Source: Kofleriaceae bacterium (lineage in GTDB: Bacteria > Myxococcota_A > Polyangia > Haliangiales > Haliangiaceae). From it: a stretch of DNA of 64,000 nucleotides. The translations under genes were made by a program, and so were the position numbers. Below are positions 27,042 to 38,546 of the stretch, in pieces (the stretch's first letter is position 1; each line of letters opens with the position of its first letter). The stretch covers positions 54,594 through 118,593 of the forward strand of contig JAGPCY010000031.1 of NCBI GenBank assembly GCA_018057825.1. The letters run 5' to 3'. The notes beneath the pieces were generated by a model. The model was not told the DNA's origin. It saw only the letters and a list, made by a program, of their open reading frames with translations, and did no database searches.

Positions 27042-28262
27042 GTGTCTTCGGCGCCACTCAGCATCAAGTTGCGGTGCACGTCGTGGCAGCAGCTCGCGAG
27101 CATCCATCGCCGCGACCTGTCGCGCCACGCGGTCTTCCTCAAGGCCGCCAACCCGCCGCCGATCGGCACGCCGGTGCGCATCGACCTGACGCTGCCGACC
27201 GACTCGATGGTGGTGCTGACCGGGGTGATCGCCGAGCACGTCCCCGAGGGTGGCCTGGGCGGCCGCGGCCCCGGCGTCGACATCAAGCTGGCGACCATCC
27301 CCGAGAGCGCGCTGTGGCTGATCGAGACCGCGCTGGCCTCGGCCAAGGGCGGCACCACGCCGATCCCCACCGTCAGTGACGCCGGCGTCGACGACGGCGC
27401 CGACGTCGGCGCCGCCGAGCGCGATCTGATGGCGGCGCTGACCTCGGAGCTCGAGTCGCTGCGCAAGCTGAACCCGTTCCAGGTCCTGGGCGTCGGCTAC
27501 GAGGCCGGCGACGCCGACATCCGCGCCGGGTTCGCCGAGCTGACCAAGCGCTACCACCCCGATCGCTTCGCGCGCTATCCGTCGCAGGAGCTGCGCGGCG
27601 TCGCCGCCGAGATCTTCATCCTCATCCGCGACGCCTACCGCCGCCTCGACAGCGAGGCCGGCCGGGCCAAGGCCCTGGCCGCGATCGGCGCCCGCCCGGC
27701 GGTCAAGGTGCCGACCCTGCGGCCGGCGGTCGCGCCCGCGGTGCCCCTGCCGGCCGCCGCCGCCCCCGAGCCCCGGCTGGTCCCGCCGCCGCCGCCGCGC
27801 GCTGCGGTCGGCTCGCCACCGCCGCCGGTCATCACCAGCGCGCCGCCGGTCCCGCCGCCGCGACCGTCGGCGGCCGCCGAGACCGTGGCCGGCCGCGGCC
27901 CGGACACCGAGCGCCGGCCGATGCAGGTCGCGCCGCCGCCGCTGCCCGAGGACGGCAAGCTCGACTACCGCGCGGCCGATGGGCTCCTCGACGCCGGCCG
28001 CTACGACGAGGCCCTGGCGGTGTTCAAGATCTACGCTCGCAAGCACCCCGGCGATCGCACCGCGCGCGCCGGTATCGAGCTGGCCGAGGGCCTGCGCGCC
28101 CTGGCCCAGCGCGATCGCCTCGAGGCCGCCCAGCGCTTCGAGGCGGTGCTCGAGCTCGACCCCACCAACGAGCGCGCGGCGCGCGAGCTGGCCGATATGC
28201 GGCGCATGGCGACCAGCGAGCGACGCGGCCTCCTGTCGCGCCTGATGGGCAAGAAGGAATAG
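27042..28262 (+). CDS. PilZ-like, J-domain and TPR protein
   Basis: 406 aa from GTG. Residues about 5-105 resemble a PilZ domain (IGTPVRIDLTLP, VVLTGVIAEH), but the c-di-GMP motif DxSxxG appears as DLSRHA, so ligand binding may be lost. A J domain spans about 140-205 with the HPD tripeptide at about 172-174, the element that stimulates Hsp70 ATPase. A long Pro-rich linker (about 225-300) leads to a C-terminal TPR-like region (LDAGRYDEALAVFKIYARKHP; RDRLEAAQRFEAVLELDP). The gene directly upstream of a partial Hsp70 gene (2-bp gap) makes it a likely dedicated co-chaperone. The start is chosen from the promoter position and the N-terminal PilZ-like similarity. Confidence 0.75.
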   Translation: MSSAPLSIKLRCTSWQQLASIHRRDLSRHAVFLKAANPPPIGTPVRIDLTLPTDSMVVLTGVIAEHVPEGGLGGRGPGVDIKLATIPESALWLIETALASAKGGTTPIPTVSDAGVDDGADVGAAERDLMAALTSELESLRKLNPFQVLGVGYEAGDADIRAGFAELTKRYHPDRFARYPSQELRGVAAEIFILIRDAYRRLDSEAGRAKALAAIGARPAVKVPTLRPAVAPAVPLPAAAAPEPRLVPPPPPRAAVGSPPPPVITSAPPVPPPRPSAAAETVAGRGPDTERRPMQVAPPPLPEDGKLDYRAADGLLDAGRYDEALAVFKIYARKHPGDRTARAGIELAEGLRALAQRDRLEAAQRFEAVLELDPTNERAARELADMRRMATSERRGLLSRLMGKKE

Positions 28263-28264
28263 CC

Positions 28265-29914
<1,650 letters not shown>

Positions 29915-29916
29915 CG

Positions 29917-29922
29917 TAGGCT
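29917..29922 (+). promoter_or_regulatory. Candidate -10 (TAGGCT) for the GbsR/ABC operon
   Basis: Ends 9 nt before ATG 29932. Confidence 0.45.
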
Positions 29923-29931
29923 GGCACCGCG

Positions 29932-30494
29932 ATGCCCGACCTCGATCCCACCGCCGAAGCCGCCGTCTTGCGCGTCGCCGACGCGGTCGGCGCGCTGATC
30001 GAGCGCTGGGGCTTCAAGCGCAACATGGGCCGGGTGTGGGCGGTCCTGTACCTCGAGCAGGCGCCGCTGTCGGCCGCCGATCTCGGCGAGCGCCTGAGCC
30101 TGTCGGCCGGCGCGATGTCGATGCTTCTGGCCGAGCTCGGGCAATGGGGCGTGATCCGCAAGGCCTGGGTGCCGGGCGAGCGCCGCGATTACTTCGAGGC
30201 CGAGACCTCGATCTGGAAGATGGTGTCGCGGGTGCTGCGCGAGCGCGAGCTGCGGTGGATCCAGGACGCCCTCGAGCAGTTCGCCGCCGCCGACGACGCT
30301 CTGACCGCGGCCCGCGGCGCCGAGCGCGGCCCGCGGGTGGCCGGGATCGCGTCGCGCATCGGCGGCCTGACCCAGCTCGCCCGGGTCGGCGCCCACCTGA
30401 TCGAGTCGATCCTATCGGGCGAGTCGGTCGACGCCCTGCCGATCAAGACCGTCGGCGAGCTGGCCAAGACCGTCGGCGGACGTCGAGACGAGCC

Positions 30495-30498
<4 letters not shown>
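29932..30498 (+). CDS. GbsR/MarR-type transcriptional regulator
   Basis: 188 aa. Winged helix-turn-helix of the GbsR group: GFKRNMGRVWAVLYL, LSAADLGERLSLSAGAMSMLL, WGVIRKAWVPGERRDYFEAE, then a C-terminal helical dimerisation region. Members of this group repress transporter or osmoprotectant genes. The stop overlaps the next gene as GTGA (30495-30498), so it is the first gene of the ABC exporter operon and a likely local regulator of it; the ligand is not predictable. Confidence 0.85.
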
Positions 30499-31459
<961 letters not shown>

Positions 31460-31463
<4 letters not shown>

Positions 31464-32260
31464 GGCGGGCGCTGGCGGCGCTGCCGACCTTGTGTCGGAT
31501 CGGCCTGACCGAGGCGGTGGCCTACCGGGCCGAGATGGTGGTGTGGCTCCTGACGACGACGATGCCCCTGGTCATGCTCGGACTGTGGACCTCGGTGGCC
31601 GACGAGGCGCCGTTTCGCGCCTGGGGCAGCCGCGACTTCGTCGCCTACTACCTGGCGGCGCTGATCGTCCGCAACCTGACCTCGAACTGGGTGGCCTGGC
31701 AGATCGCCGAGGAGATCCGGACCGGCACCGTGTCGGGGCGCCTCTTGCGACCGATCCATCCGTTCGCCGGCTACCTCGGCACCCACCTGGGCGCGGTGCC
31801 GCTGCGCGCCCTGGCGGTCGCGCCGGTGGCGATCATCCTCGTGGCCTCGAGCGCGCGCGCGGTCCTGGTCACCGACCCGGTCCACGTCGCGGCGCTGGTG
31901 GCGGCCCTGCTCGGGGCCTGGGCGCTGACCTTCGCGCTCTTCGTCGGGCTCGGCACGCTGGCGTTCTTCCTCGACAAGCCGATGGGCATCATCGAGGTGT
32001 ACTTCGGCGTGTTCGCGATCTTCTCGGGCTACCTGATCCCGCTGCCGCTCCTGCCCGGGTGGGTGCAGGCCCTGGCCGACTGGTTGCCGTTTCGCGCCAT
32101 GCTCGGCGATCCGGTGGCGATCGCGATCGGTCGAGTCCCCGACGGCGCCGCGGCCTGGGTCCTGGTCGGCCGGCAGTGGGCGTGGGCCGCGGGCCTCATG
32201 CTCGTCGCGACCGTGGCCTGGCATCGCGGCGTGCGCCGCTACGAGGCCTTCGGTGGCTAG
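31460..32260 (+). CDS. ABC-2 type permease subunit 1
   Basis: 266 aa from GTG. Six membrane segments are apparent by eye (MVVWLLTTTMPLVMLGLW; ALAVAPVAIILVASS; VAALVAALLGAWALTFALFVGLG; VYFGVFAIFSGYLIPLPLL; WAWAAGLMLVATVAW). It resembles COG4587-type permeases of ABC-2 exporters. It partners the ATPase upstream and the second permease downstream (start overlap 8 bp). Confidence 0.85.
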
Positions 32261-33110
32261 CCCGTCGACTGCGACGCCCGCGTCGCCCGCGTCGCCCGCG
32301 GCCGCGCGCCCGCGCCGCCGCCTGCCCTACTACGCCGGCCTCCTGGCGGTCCAGCTTCGCACCTCGCTCACGACCGCGATGCAGTACCGGGCCGACTTCC
32401 TGGTCCAGGGCGCGATGTCGCTCTACTGGTTGGGCTGGAACCTGGTGCCGCTCCTGGTCCTCTTCGATCACCGCGCCTCGGTCGCCGGCTGGAGCTTCGA
32501 GGCCGCGCTGGTGGTGATGGCCAACTTCGTCATCCTGCGCGGCATCCTCGAGGGCGCGATCAACCCGTCGCTGGGCGCGGTGGTCGAACAGATCCGCAGC
32601 GGCGCCTTCGACTACACGCTCCTGCGTCCCGCCGACGCCCAGTTCCTGGTGTCGACCGCGCGGTTCGCGCCGTGGCGCGCCCTCGACGTGCTCGGCGGCC
32701 TGGCGCTCCTGGTCTACGCCCTGGTCCGGCTCGGTCACGTCCCCGACCTCGGGCAGCTCGCGGCCGGCCTGGTGCTCCTGGGCGCCGGCCTGGTGCTCAT
32801 GTACGCGCTGTGGCTGATCGTCGTCGCCGCCGCGTTCTGGGTGGTGCGCCTCGACAACCTGGCGTTCCTGTTGTCGTCGGTGTTCGACGCCGCGCGCTGG
32901 CCGGCGGCGGTGTTCCGCGGGACCTGGCGCGTGATCTTCACGTTCGTCCTGCCGCTGGCGGTGATGACGACGATGCCGGCCGAGGCGCTCTTGGGCCGGC
33001 TGGACCTGACCACCGGCCTGGCCGCGGTCGCCGGGGCCGCGGTCGCGGCCGCCATCGCGCGCGCGATCTGGCGCCTGGCGCTCCGCAACTACACCTCGGC
33101 CTCGAGCTGA
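32253..33110 (+). CDS. ABC-2 type permease subunit 2
   Basis: 285 aa from GTG 32253, overlapping the previous gene by 8 bp. Membrane segments include LGWNLVPLLVLF, LLVYALVRLG, LAAGLVLLGAGLVLMYALWLIVVAAAFWVV and TFVLPLAVMTTMP. It belongs to the COG3694-type permeases that work with the partner encoded just upstream; together with the ATPase they form a heteromeric exporter. The first 24 residues are Ser/Ala/Pro-rich and cytoplasmic. Confidence 0.85.
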   Translation: MASPSTATPASPASPAAARPRRRLPYYAGLLAVQLRTSLTTAMQYRADFLVQGAMSLYWLGWNLVPLLVLFDHRASVAGWSFEAALVVMANFVILRGILEGAINPSLGAVVEQIRSGAFDYTLLRPADAQFLVSTARFAPWRALDVLGGLALLVYALVRLGHVPDLGQLAAGLVLLGAGLVLMYALWLIVVAAAFWVVRLDNLAFLLSSVFDAARWPAAVFRGTWRVIFTFVLPLAVMTTMPAEALLGRLDLTTGLAAVAGAAVAAAIARAIWRLALRNYTSASS

Positions 33111-33201
33111 CGGGCGCGGACGGGTGCCCGATCACCGCCGTTCAGGAATTTTACGACCAAGTTCGCTGCGACCGATCGCCACCTCATGCGACCATGAAGG
33201 T
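33111..33201. other. Short intergenic region with an A/T-rich patch
   Basis: 91 bp containing AGGAATTTTACGACC (33146-33160), the most A/T-rich stretch nearby, probably promoter sequence for the acyltransferase gene, but no TANNNT hexamer sits at the usual distance from GTG 33202. Confidence 0.3.
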
Positions 33202-34290
33202 GTGAATCCTGCCCAACCGGCTGGGGGGCCGTCGCGGCAGAACTCGCCCAACCTGGACATCCTGCGGGCGATCGCCGTCCTCACCGTGGTCGTCGACCAC
33301 CTGATCCCGACCCTGCGCCACCGCGGCTGGGAGATCCCCCACGCGGTCTCGGAGTGGACGATCCACATCGGCCACGCCGGGGTGCTGGCGTTCTTCGTCC
33401 ACACCAGCCTGGTGCTCATGTACTCCCTCGAGCGGATCGGCCACCGCGGCTGGGGGATGGCGTGGCGGTTCTACGTCCGGCGCGCGCTGCGCATCTATCC
33501 GCTGGCCCTGGCGGTGATCGCCCTGGTCGTGCTCCTGGCCTGGCCCGAGGCGCCGTGGAAGAACTCCCACGCGCCGCGCCACGACAGCTCGACGATCCTG
33601 GCCAACCTGCTCCTGGTCCAGAACCTGTGGACCGGGCACAACCTGCTGACGCCGCTGTGGAGCCTGCCCTACGAGGTCGAGATGTACCTCGTGCTCCCGG
33701 TCTTGTACCTGGTGGCCCGGCACGTCCACGGCCTGCGCTGGATCAGCGCCGCCCTGGTCACCGCGATCATCGGCGGCTGGATGCTCAACAAGATCCAGCA
33801 CGGCCACATGAACCTCGCGGCCTACGTCCCGTGCTTCCTGGCCGGCGTGCTGTGTTACCTCCTGCGCGACCGCATCGCGCCGCGGATCTCGGGCCGGTGG
33901 TGGTGGCTGTTCGTGCTGGCCGCGGTCGCCGCCTACTGCGGTGCCCACACGATCTCCGACCGGCTGATCTACTGGATGGGCTGGCTCTACGCTCTGATCA
34001 TCGGCCTGGCGATCCCGCTGTTCCACGACAGCCCGCTCCACCGCCTGAACCGCGCCTCGGAGAAGGTCGCGCTGTACTCCTACGGCATCTACCTCTTGCA
34101 CGTGCCGGCCTTGCATCTGGTGTTCGAGATCTGGCGGCCCGGCGAGGGTCTGGCCTCCCTCTCGCCCCTGGCCGTGACCGACGGCATCGAGGTCCCGATC
34201 TTCTTGGCCCTGACCGCGGTCGCCGCGGTCGCCGCCTACCACCTCCTCGAGGCGCCCATGGTCCGCCTGGGCCGGCGGCTGAGCGGCTGA
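33202..34290 (+). CDS. Acyltransferase family 3 (OafA/YrhL-like) membrane protein
   Basis: 362 aa from GTG 33202. Signature N-terminal LDILRAIAVLTVVVDH followed by about ten membrane segments is the PF01757 family, which O-acetylates cell-surface polysaccharides, antibiotics or lipids. Conserved FFVHTSLVLMYSL, FYVRRALRIYPLALAV and the C-terminal LLEAPMVRLGRRLSG are present. The acceptor is unknown. The alternative upstream starts are disfavoured because the family signature begins about 20 residues after this one. Confidence 0.8.
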   Translation: MNPAQPAGGPSRQNSPNLDILRAIAVLTVVVDHLIPTLRHRGWEIPHAVSEWTIHIGHAGVLAFFVHTSLVLMYSLERIGHRGWGMAWRFYVRRALRIYPLALAVIALVVLLAWPEAPWKNSHAPRHDSSTILANLLLVQNLWTGHNLLTPLWSLPYEVEMYLVLPVLYLVARHVHGLRWISAALVTAIIGGWMLNKIQHGHMNLAAYVPCFLAGVLCYLLRDRIAPRISGRWWWLFVLAAVAAYCGAHTISDRLIYWMGWLYALIIGLAIPLFHDSPLHRLNRASEKVALYSYGIYLLHVPALHLVFEIWRPGEGLASLSPLAVTDGIEVPIFLALTAVAAVAAYHLLEAPMVRLGRRLSG

Positions 34291-34346
34291 GCGCCCAGCG
34301 TCCGGCTCGATAGATCGACCATCGCCGCCGCGCGTTTGCGCTCTTC

Positions 34347-36227
34347 ATGCGCTCGCGGACGACCGCCCTGGCCCTCGGCACCCTGGTCGCGACCACGCTC
34401 CTGGCCCACGCCGAGAAGGTCCAGGCCCGTCGCCTGCCGCACCCGCCGCACAAGCGCCCCCAGCCCGCCTTCGTCCTCGACGGCCCGGCCCTCGCGGCCG
34501 CGGGAACCGCGGCGCTGTCGGCGTCCGCGGCGGCGCCCCTGGCCGGCAGCGCGATCGCCGCGCTGCCCGATGGCGCCCTGGTGATCGACCCCGACAGCGG
34601 CGACCTCGTCCGCACCGACCGGGCTGGCGCGCCGATCGCCCGGCTGGCGATCGGCCCGACCGCCAGCCAGCTCGTCTACGACGCCGCCGCCGGTCGCGCC
34701 TACGTCGCAAGCCGCGGCGGCGATGAGATCGTCGCGATCGACGTCGGCGCCGGCCTCGCGGTGGCGGCGCGCTGGCCGACGCCGACCGAGCCGTACGGCC
34801 TGGCGCTGACCCCTGACCGGGGACTGCTCCTCGTCACGACGGTCGCGGCCCAGACCCTGGTCGCCTACGATCCCGCGACCGGCCGCGAGCGCTGGCGCCG
34901 CCCGCTGGCGCCCGAGCCGCGCGGCGTCGCGATCGCCCCCGACGGCGCGACCGCGCTCGTGACCTCGCTCACCACCGGCGCCGTCGAGCGCATCGACCTG
35001 GCCGCACCGACCGCGACCCGCACGATCGCCCTCGGTGGCACCAGGATCGGCGCCAGCCCCGGCCTGACCCTCGGGACGCTCGTCCACGGCAACACCCTCG
35101 GCCGCGGTCAGGCCAAGAACGCCTTCGCGGCGCGCTTCGTCGGGCGCGACCTGGCCCTCGTCGCTCACCAGGTGTCGGAGCCGCTGCAAGCGACCCACTT
35201 CGAGAACCGCGGCAGCTACGGCGGCGGCAGCGAGTCGCCGATCCGCCATCACCTCACCTTCATCGCCGCGGGCGCGCGCGCGCCGCGCACAGTGGCGGCC
35301 CGGATCGCGCTGCACCAACCCAAGGCGGTGGCCTGGGATCCCGGCAGCGATCGCGCGCTGGTCGTCGGCTACGGCTCGGACACCCTCATGATCCTGTCGG
35401 ACGTCAGCCGCCGAACCGTGGCGGTGGCTCGGACGGTGGGGCTGGGCAGCACCGGCTGTGGCCCCGAGGGCGTGGCGGTCGACGACGCTGGCGTCGCCTG
35501 GGTGTTCTGCGCGGTGTCGCGCACCGTCGTGCGTGTCGAGCCCAGCGGCAAGGTCGACGTCGGGGCGGTGGCCCTGGCGCCGACCAACCTGTCGCCCGCC
35601 GCCCACCGCGGCTTCGATCTGTTCCGCAAGGGCAACGACCACCGGATGTCGTCGGCCGGCAGCCTGGCCTGCGCGAGCTGCCACCCCGAGGGCGGCGCCG
35701 ACGGCCTGACCTGGCGGATCGAAGGTCACGAGCTCCAGACCCCGGTCCTGGCCGGGCGCATCGCCGGGACCCATCCGTACAAGTGGGATGGCGGCGACGC
35801 CGACCTGACGATCAGCCTGACCTCGACCATGCGTCGGCTCGGCGGCGCCGGGCTGCCGAGCGACGACGTCGCCGCCCTGGCCGCATACCTCGAGGCCCTG
35901 CCGCGCCCCCGGGCCGCGGTCGCCGATCGCGCCGCGGTCGCGCGCGGTCAGGCGCTGTTCGCCAGCGACGAGGTCGGCTGCGCCAACTGCCACGGCGGGC
36001 CGACCTTGTCCGACCAGGAGCAACACGCCTTCGGCGGCGATCTGGCCAAGGCCGACACCCCGTCGCTCGTCGGGCTGGCGCGCAGCGCGCCCTACTACCA
36101 CGACGGCTCGGCGGCGACCCTCGAGGCCCTGGTCGCCGAGCGCGCCGCGGTCCACGGCATGGCCGAGATGACGCCGCTCACCCCGGCCCAGCGCGCCGAC
36201 CTGGTGGCGTTCCTGCGCTCGCTCTAG
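34347..36227 (+). CDS. Beta-propeller and di-heme cytochrome c peroxidase-like protein
   Basis: 626 aa. N-terminal signal peptide (TALALGTLVATTLLAHA). Residues about 70-390 have beta-propeller repeats (for example GLALTPDRGLLLVTT, GVAIAPDGATALVT, GVAVDDAGVAWVF) as in YVTN/NHL-like proteins. The C-terminal region carries two heme c motifs CASCH (442-446) and CANCH (545-549), as in MauG/cytochrome c peroxidases. It should act in the periplasm or outside, handling electron transfer or peroxide/organic radicals. Substrate not assignable. It converges on the HEAT-cyclophilin gene with an 8-bp gap. Confidence 0.82.
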   Translation: MRSRTTALALGTLVATTLLAHAEKVQARRLPHPPHKRPQPAFVLDGPALAAAGTAALSASAAAPLAGSAIAALPDGALVIDPDSGDLVRTDRAGAPIARLAIGPTASQLVYDAAAGRAYVASRGGDEIVAIDVGAGLAVAARWPTPTEPYGLALTPDRGLLLVTTVAAQTLVAYDPATGRERWRRPLAPEPRGVAIAPDGATALVTSLTTGAVERIDLAAPTATRTIALGGTRIGASPGLTLGTLVHGNTLGRGQAKNAFAARFVGRDLALVAHQVSEPLQATHFENRGSYGGGSESPIRHHLTFIAAGARAPRTVAARIALHQPKAVAWDPGSDRALVVGYGSDTLMILSDVSRRTVAVARTVGLGSTGCGPEGVAVDDAGVAWVFCAVSRTVVRVEPSGKVDVGAVALAPTNLSPAAHRGFDLFRKGNDHRMSSAGSLACASCHPEGGADGLTWRIEGHELQTPVLAGRIAGTHPYKWDGGDADLTISLTSTMRRLGGAGLPSDDVAALAAYLEALPRPRAAVADRAAVARGQALFASDEVGCANCHGGPTLSDQEQHAFGGDLAKADTPSLVGLARSAPYYHDGSAATLEALVAERAAVHGMAEMTPLTPAQRADLVAFLRSL

Positions 36228-36235
36228 CGATCCAG

Positions 36236-38416
36236 CTACTCGAGGCGCGCGCGGATCACCCGATCGCCGACCAGCAGGCGATCGAGCACGTCGCCGCCCT
36301 CGACCACCTGGCCGATCCAGGTGTAGCGGCCGGCCAGGTGGGGCGTCGGGCCGTGCATCGCGAACCACTGCGAGCCGCCGGTGTCCTTGCCGGCGTCGGC
36401 GACGCCGATCGCGCCGGTGTCGAAGTGCAGCTCGCCATCGGCCAAGGACGCCGGCTCGCTCGGCACGACGAAGCCCGGCCCGCCCCAGCCGGTGCCGCTG
36501 GGATCGCCGCCCTGGACGACGAAGTTGGGGACCACGCGATGGAACAACAGGCCGTCGTAGTAGCCGCGCGCGGTCAAGGTCATGATCGTCGCGACGTGCC
36601 ACGGCGCGACCTCCGGTGACAGCGCGATCGCCACCTCGCCCTGACTGGTCGTCAGCCGCCAGGTGCGCGCGCCGCGCAGCGCCAGATCGGGATCGATCGG
36701 CGGCCGGGCCGGCGGCGAGGCCGCGGCGCGGCGCCCGGGATCGGTGCCGGTCAGCTCGGTGATGCAGGTCCGCGCCGCCGCGCGCAGGGCCGGCGCGGTC
36801 GCGGTCGCGAGGCGCTGACAGGCCGGCAGCGCGTCGAGCTTGGCGGTGCCGACGACCTCGAGGATCGCCGCCACCAGCTCGGCGTCGTCGACCGGGCCGT
36901 CGAGGCGCGCGACCACCGCGGCCGCCAGCGGCGCCCACGGCCCGGTCTTGCCGTGGGCCTCGAAGATCGCACCGGCGGCGGCGATCGCGGAGCCGGCCAC
37001 CGCGGCCTCGCCCCGGCCCAGGGCCGCGATCAGCGCCGCCGCCAGGTTGGCCTGCTCGCTGGCCGAGGCCGCCGCCACCAGCGCCGGCGCCCGCTCGAGG
37101 GCGGCCGCCGCGATCCGCGGATCGCCGTGACCGGCCAGGAGCACCAGGCGCGGCACCGGCGGCCCCGACGCCCCGGCGACCAGCGCGTCGAGGCCAACCG
37201 CGGTCGCCAGGTGCTCGGGCAGGATCCCGGCGCCACAGGAGCCGAGCTGGGCCCAGGCCACCGCCGGATCGGCCAGCGGATCGCCGCTCGGCACGGTCGA
37301 GGTCGGCCGAGCCAGCGCCGCCAGGGTCAGGCAGTTGGCCCAGGCCGCGGCGAGCTGGCGCTCGGGCGGGCGGGCGCTCGGCGGTTGATCGGCCAGCCCG
37401 CGCGCGGTCGCGATCAGCACCTCGCGGACCTTGGGCTCGCCGACCCGCTCGCTCAGGTGGCGCACGCCCTCGAGGAGGACGTGGGCGTAGGCCGGCGGCA
37501 GCCGCGCGCTGCCCCACTCCTGGATCACCCGCGCGATGAACGGCACCAGCGCGGCGCGGGTGGCGTCGGTCGCGGCCGGGCCGCCCAGCGCCCGCACCAG
37601 CTCGACCGCGATCCGCCAGTCGTGATCGTCGAGGGCGTCGAGCAGGTCGGGCGTGGTCACCGCGATCGCGCGTCGCGCCGCCAGCCCGGCGATCGCGGTC
37701 GCGCGGATCGGCGGCGTCGAGTCCTTCAGCCGATCGCGCAGCGCGCGGATCACCGGATCGGTGGCGGCCGGCACCACGCTCGGATCGGTCATCGCCCGGG
37801 CCAGGGCGAAGGTCGCGGCGTAGCGCACCCGGACCTCGGCGTGACGGGTCAGGCCGATCAGCGCCAGCTCGGTGGTGTCGTCGAGGGCGATCTTGGCCCG
37901 GCCCAGCCGACCCAGGCCGATCGCCGCGGCCGCGACCACCTCGGGCTCAGCCGCGCCCAGCGCCCGCGACAGCGGCGCCATCGCCGCGGCGGTGCCCAGG
38001 CGCCCGATCGCCTCGAGGACGATGGCGCGCCGCGGTCCGCTCGGGGTCAGGGCGGCCAGCTCGCCGACGATCGCCTTGGCCTCGTCCGGCTCGAGGGCGC
38101 CGGTGGCCGCGGCGACCCCGAGGGCGGCGGCCGCGACCACGCCCTCTTGACCGACCAGGCGCGCGCGCAGCGCCGCGATCGCCTCGGCGCTGCCGATCCG
38201 CCCCAACGCCCGCAGCGCCAGCGCGCGCTTGCCGGCGTGGCGATCGTCGGCCAGCTCGCGCAGCTTGCCGACCGCGGCGTCGCGCTGGGCCTCGAGGGTG
38301 GCGATCGCCAGGCGGTCCTCGCGGGTGAGCTCGACCGAGGTCAGGGGCGGCTTGGGGATCGGGCGGGGACAGCCGGCGAGCGCGAGGGCGGCGACGGCGA
38401 CGAGCGGGAGGCGCAT
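36236..38416 (-). CDS. HEAT-repeat lipoprotein with C-terminal cyclophilin-type PPIase domain
   Basis: 726 aa. A lipobox ALAGC (Cys about residue 16) predicts lipidation. Residues about 55-540 are armadillo/HEAT-like helical repeats with repeated ALGRIG, GLGRLG, ALAR cores. The C-terminal 170 residues are a cyclophilin-type peptidyl-prolyl isomerase (GYYDGLLFHRVVPNFVVQGGDPSGTGWGGPGF, GGSQWFAM, LAGRYTWIGQVVEGGDVLDRL); the catalytic region His/Arg/Phe order looks typical. The fusion suggests an envelope chaperone that recruits clients through the HEAT scaffold. TAGGAT ends 6 nt before ATG 38416. Confidence 0.83.
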   Translation of the reverse strand: MRLPLVAVAALALAGCPRPIPKPPLTSVELTREDRLAIATLEAQRDAAVGKLRELADDRHAGKRALALRALGRIGSAEAIAALRARLVGQEGVVAAAALGVAAATGALEPDEAKAIVGELAALTPSGPRRAIVLEAIGRLGTAAAMAPLSRALGAAEPEVVAAAAIGLGRLGRAKIALDDTTELALIGLTRHAEVRVRYAATFALARAMTDPSVVPAATDPVIRALRDRLKDSTPPIRATAIAGLAARRAIAVTTPDLLDALDDHDWRIAVELVRALGGPAATDATRAALVPFIARVIQEWGSARLPPAYAHVLLEGVRHLSERVGEPKVREVLIATARGLADQPPSARPPERQLAAAWANCLTLAALARPTSTVPSGDPLADPAVAWAQLGSCGAGILPEHLATAVGLDALVAGASGPPVPRLVLLAGHGDPRIAAAALERAPALVAAASASEQANLAAALIAALGRGEAAVAGSAIAAAGAIFEAHGKTGPWAPLAAAVVARLDGPVDDAELVAAILEVVGTAKLDALPACQRLATATAPALRAAARTCITELTGTDPGRRAAASPPARPPIDPDLALRGARTWRLTTSQGEVAIALSPEVAPWHVATIMTLTARGYYDGLLFHRVVPNFVVQGGDPSGTGWGGPGFVVPSEPASLADGELHFDTGAIGVADAGKDTGGSQWFAMHGPTPHLAGRYTWIGQVVEGGDVLDRLLVGDRVIRARLE

Positions 38417-38422
38417 GGGCGC

Positions 38423-38428
38423 ATCCTA
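38423..38428 (-). promoter_or_regulatory. Candidate -10 (TAGGAT) for the HEAT-cyclophilin gene
   Basis: Ends 6 nt before ATG 38416. Confidence 0.5.
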
Positions 38429-38534
38429 CCGCTGCCCGGGCGATCCGGCCGCGACCGCTGGCGTCGCCACCGAGCGATCGGCGATCGAGCCGACGTCCCG
38501 GACCCATCGAAGCCGCTGTGTCGAGGTCCTGGCG

Positions 38535-38540
38535 TACAGT
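38535..38540 (+). promoter_or_regulatory. Candidate -10 (TACAGT) for the acyl-CoA ligase gene
   Basis: Ends 6 nt before ATG 38547; no clear -35 upstream. Confidence 0.5.
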
Positions 38541-38546
38541 CGCGGC

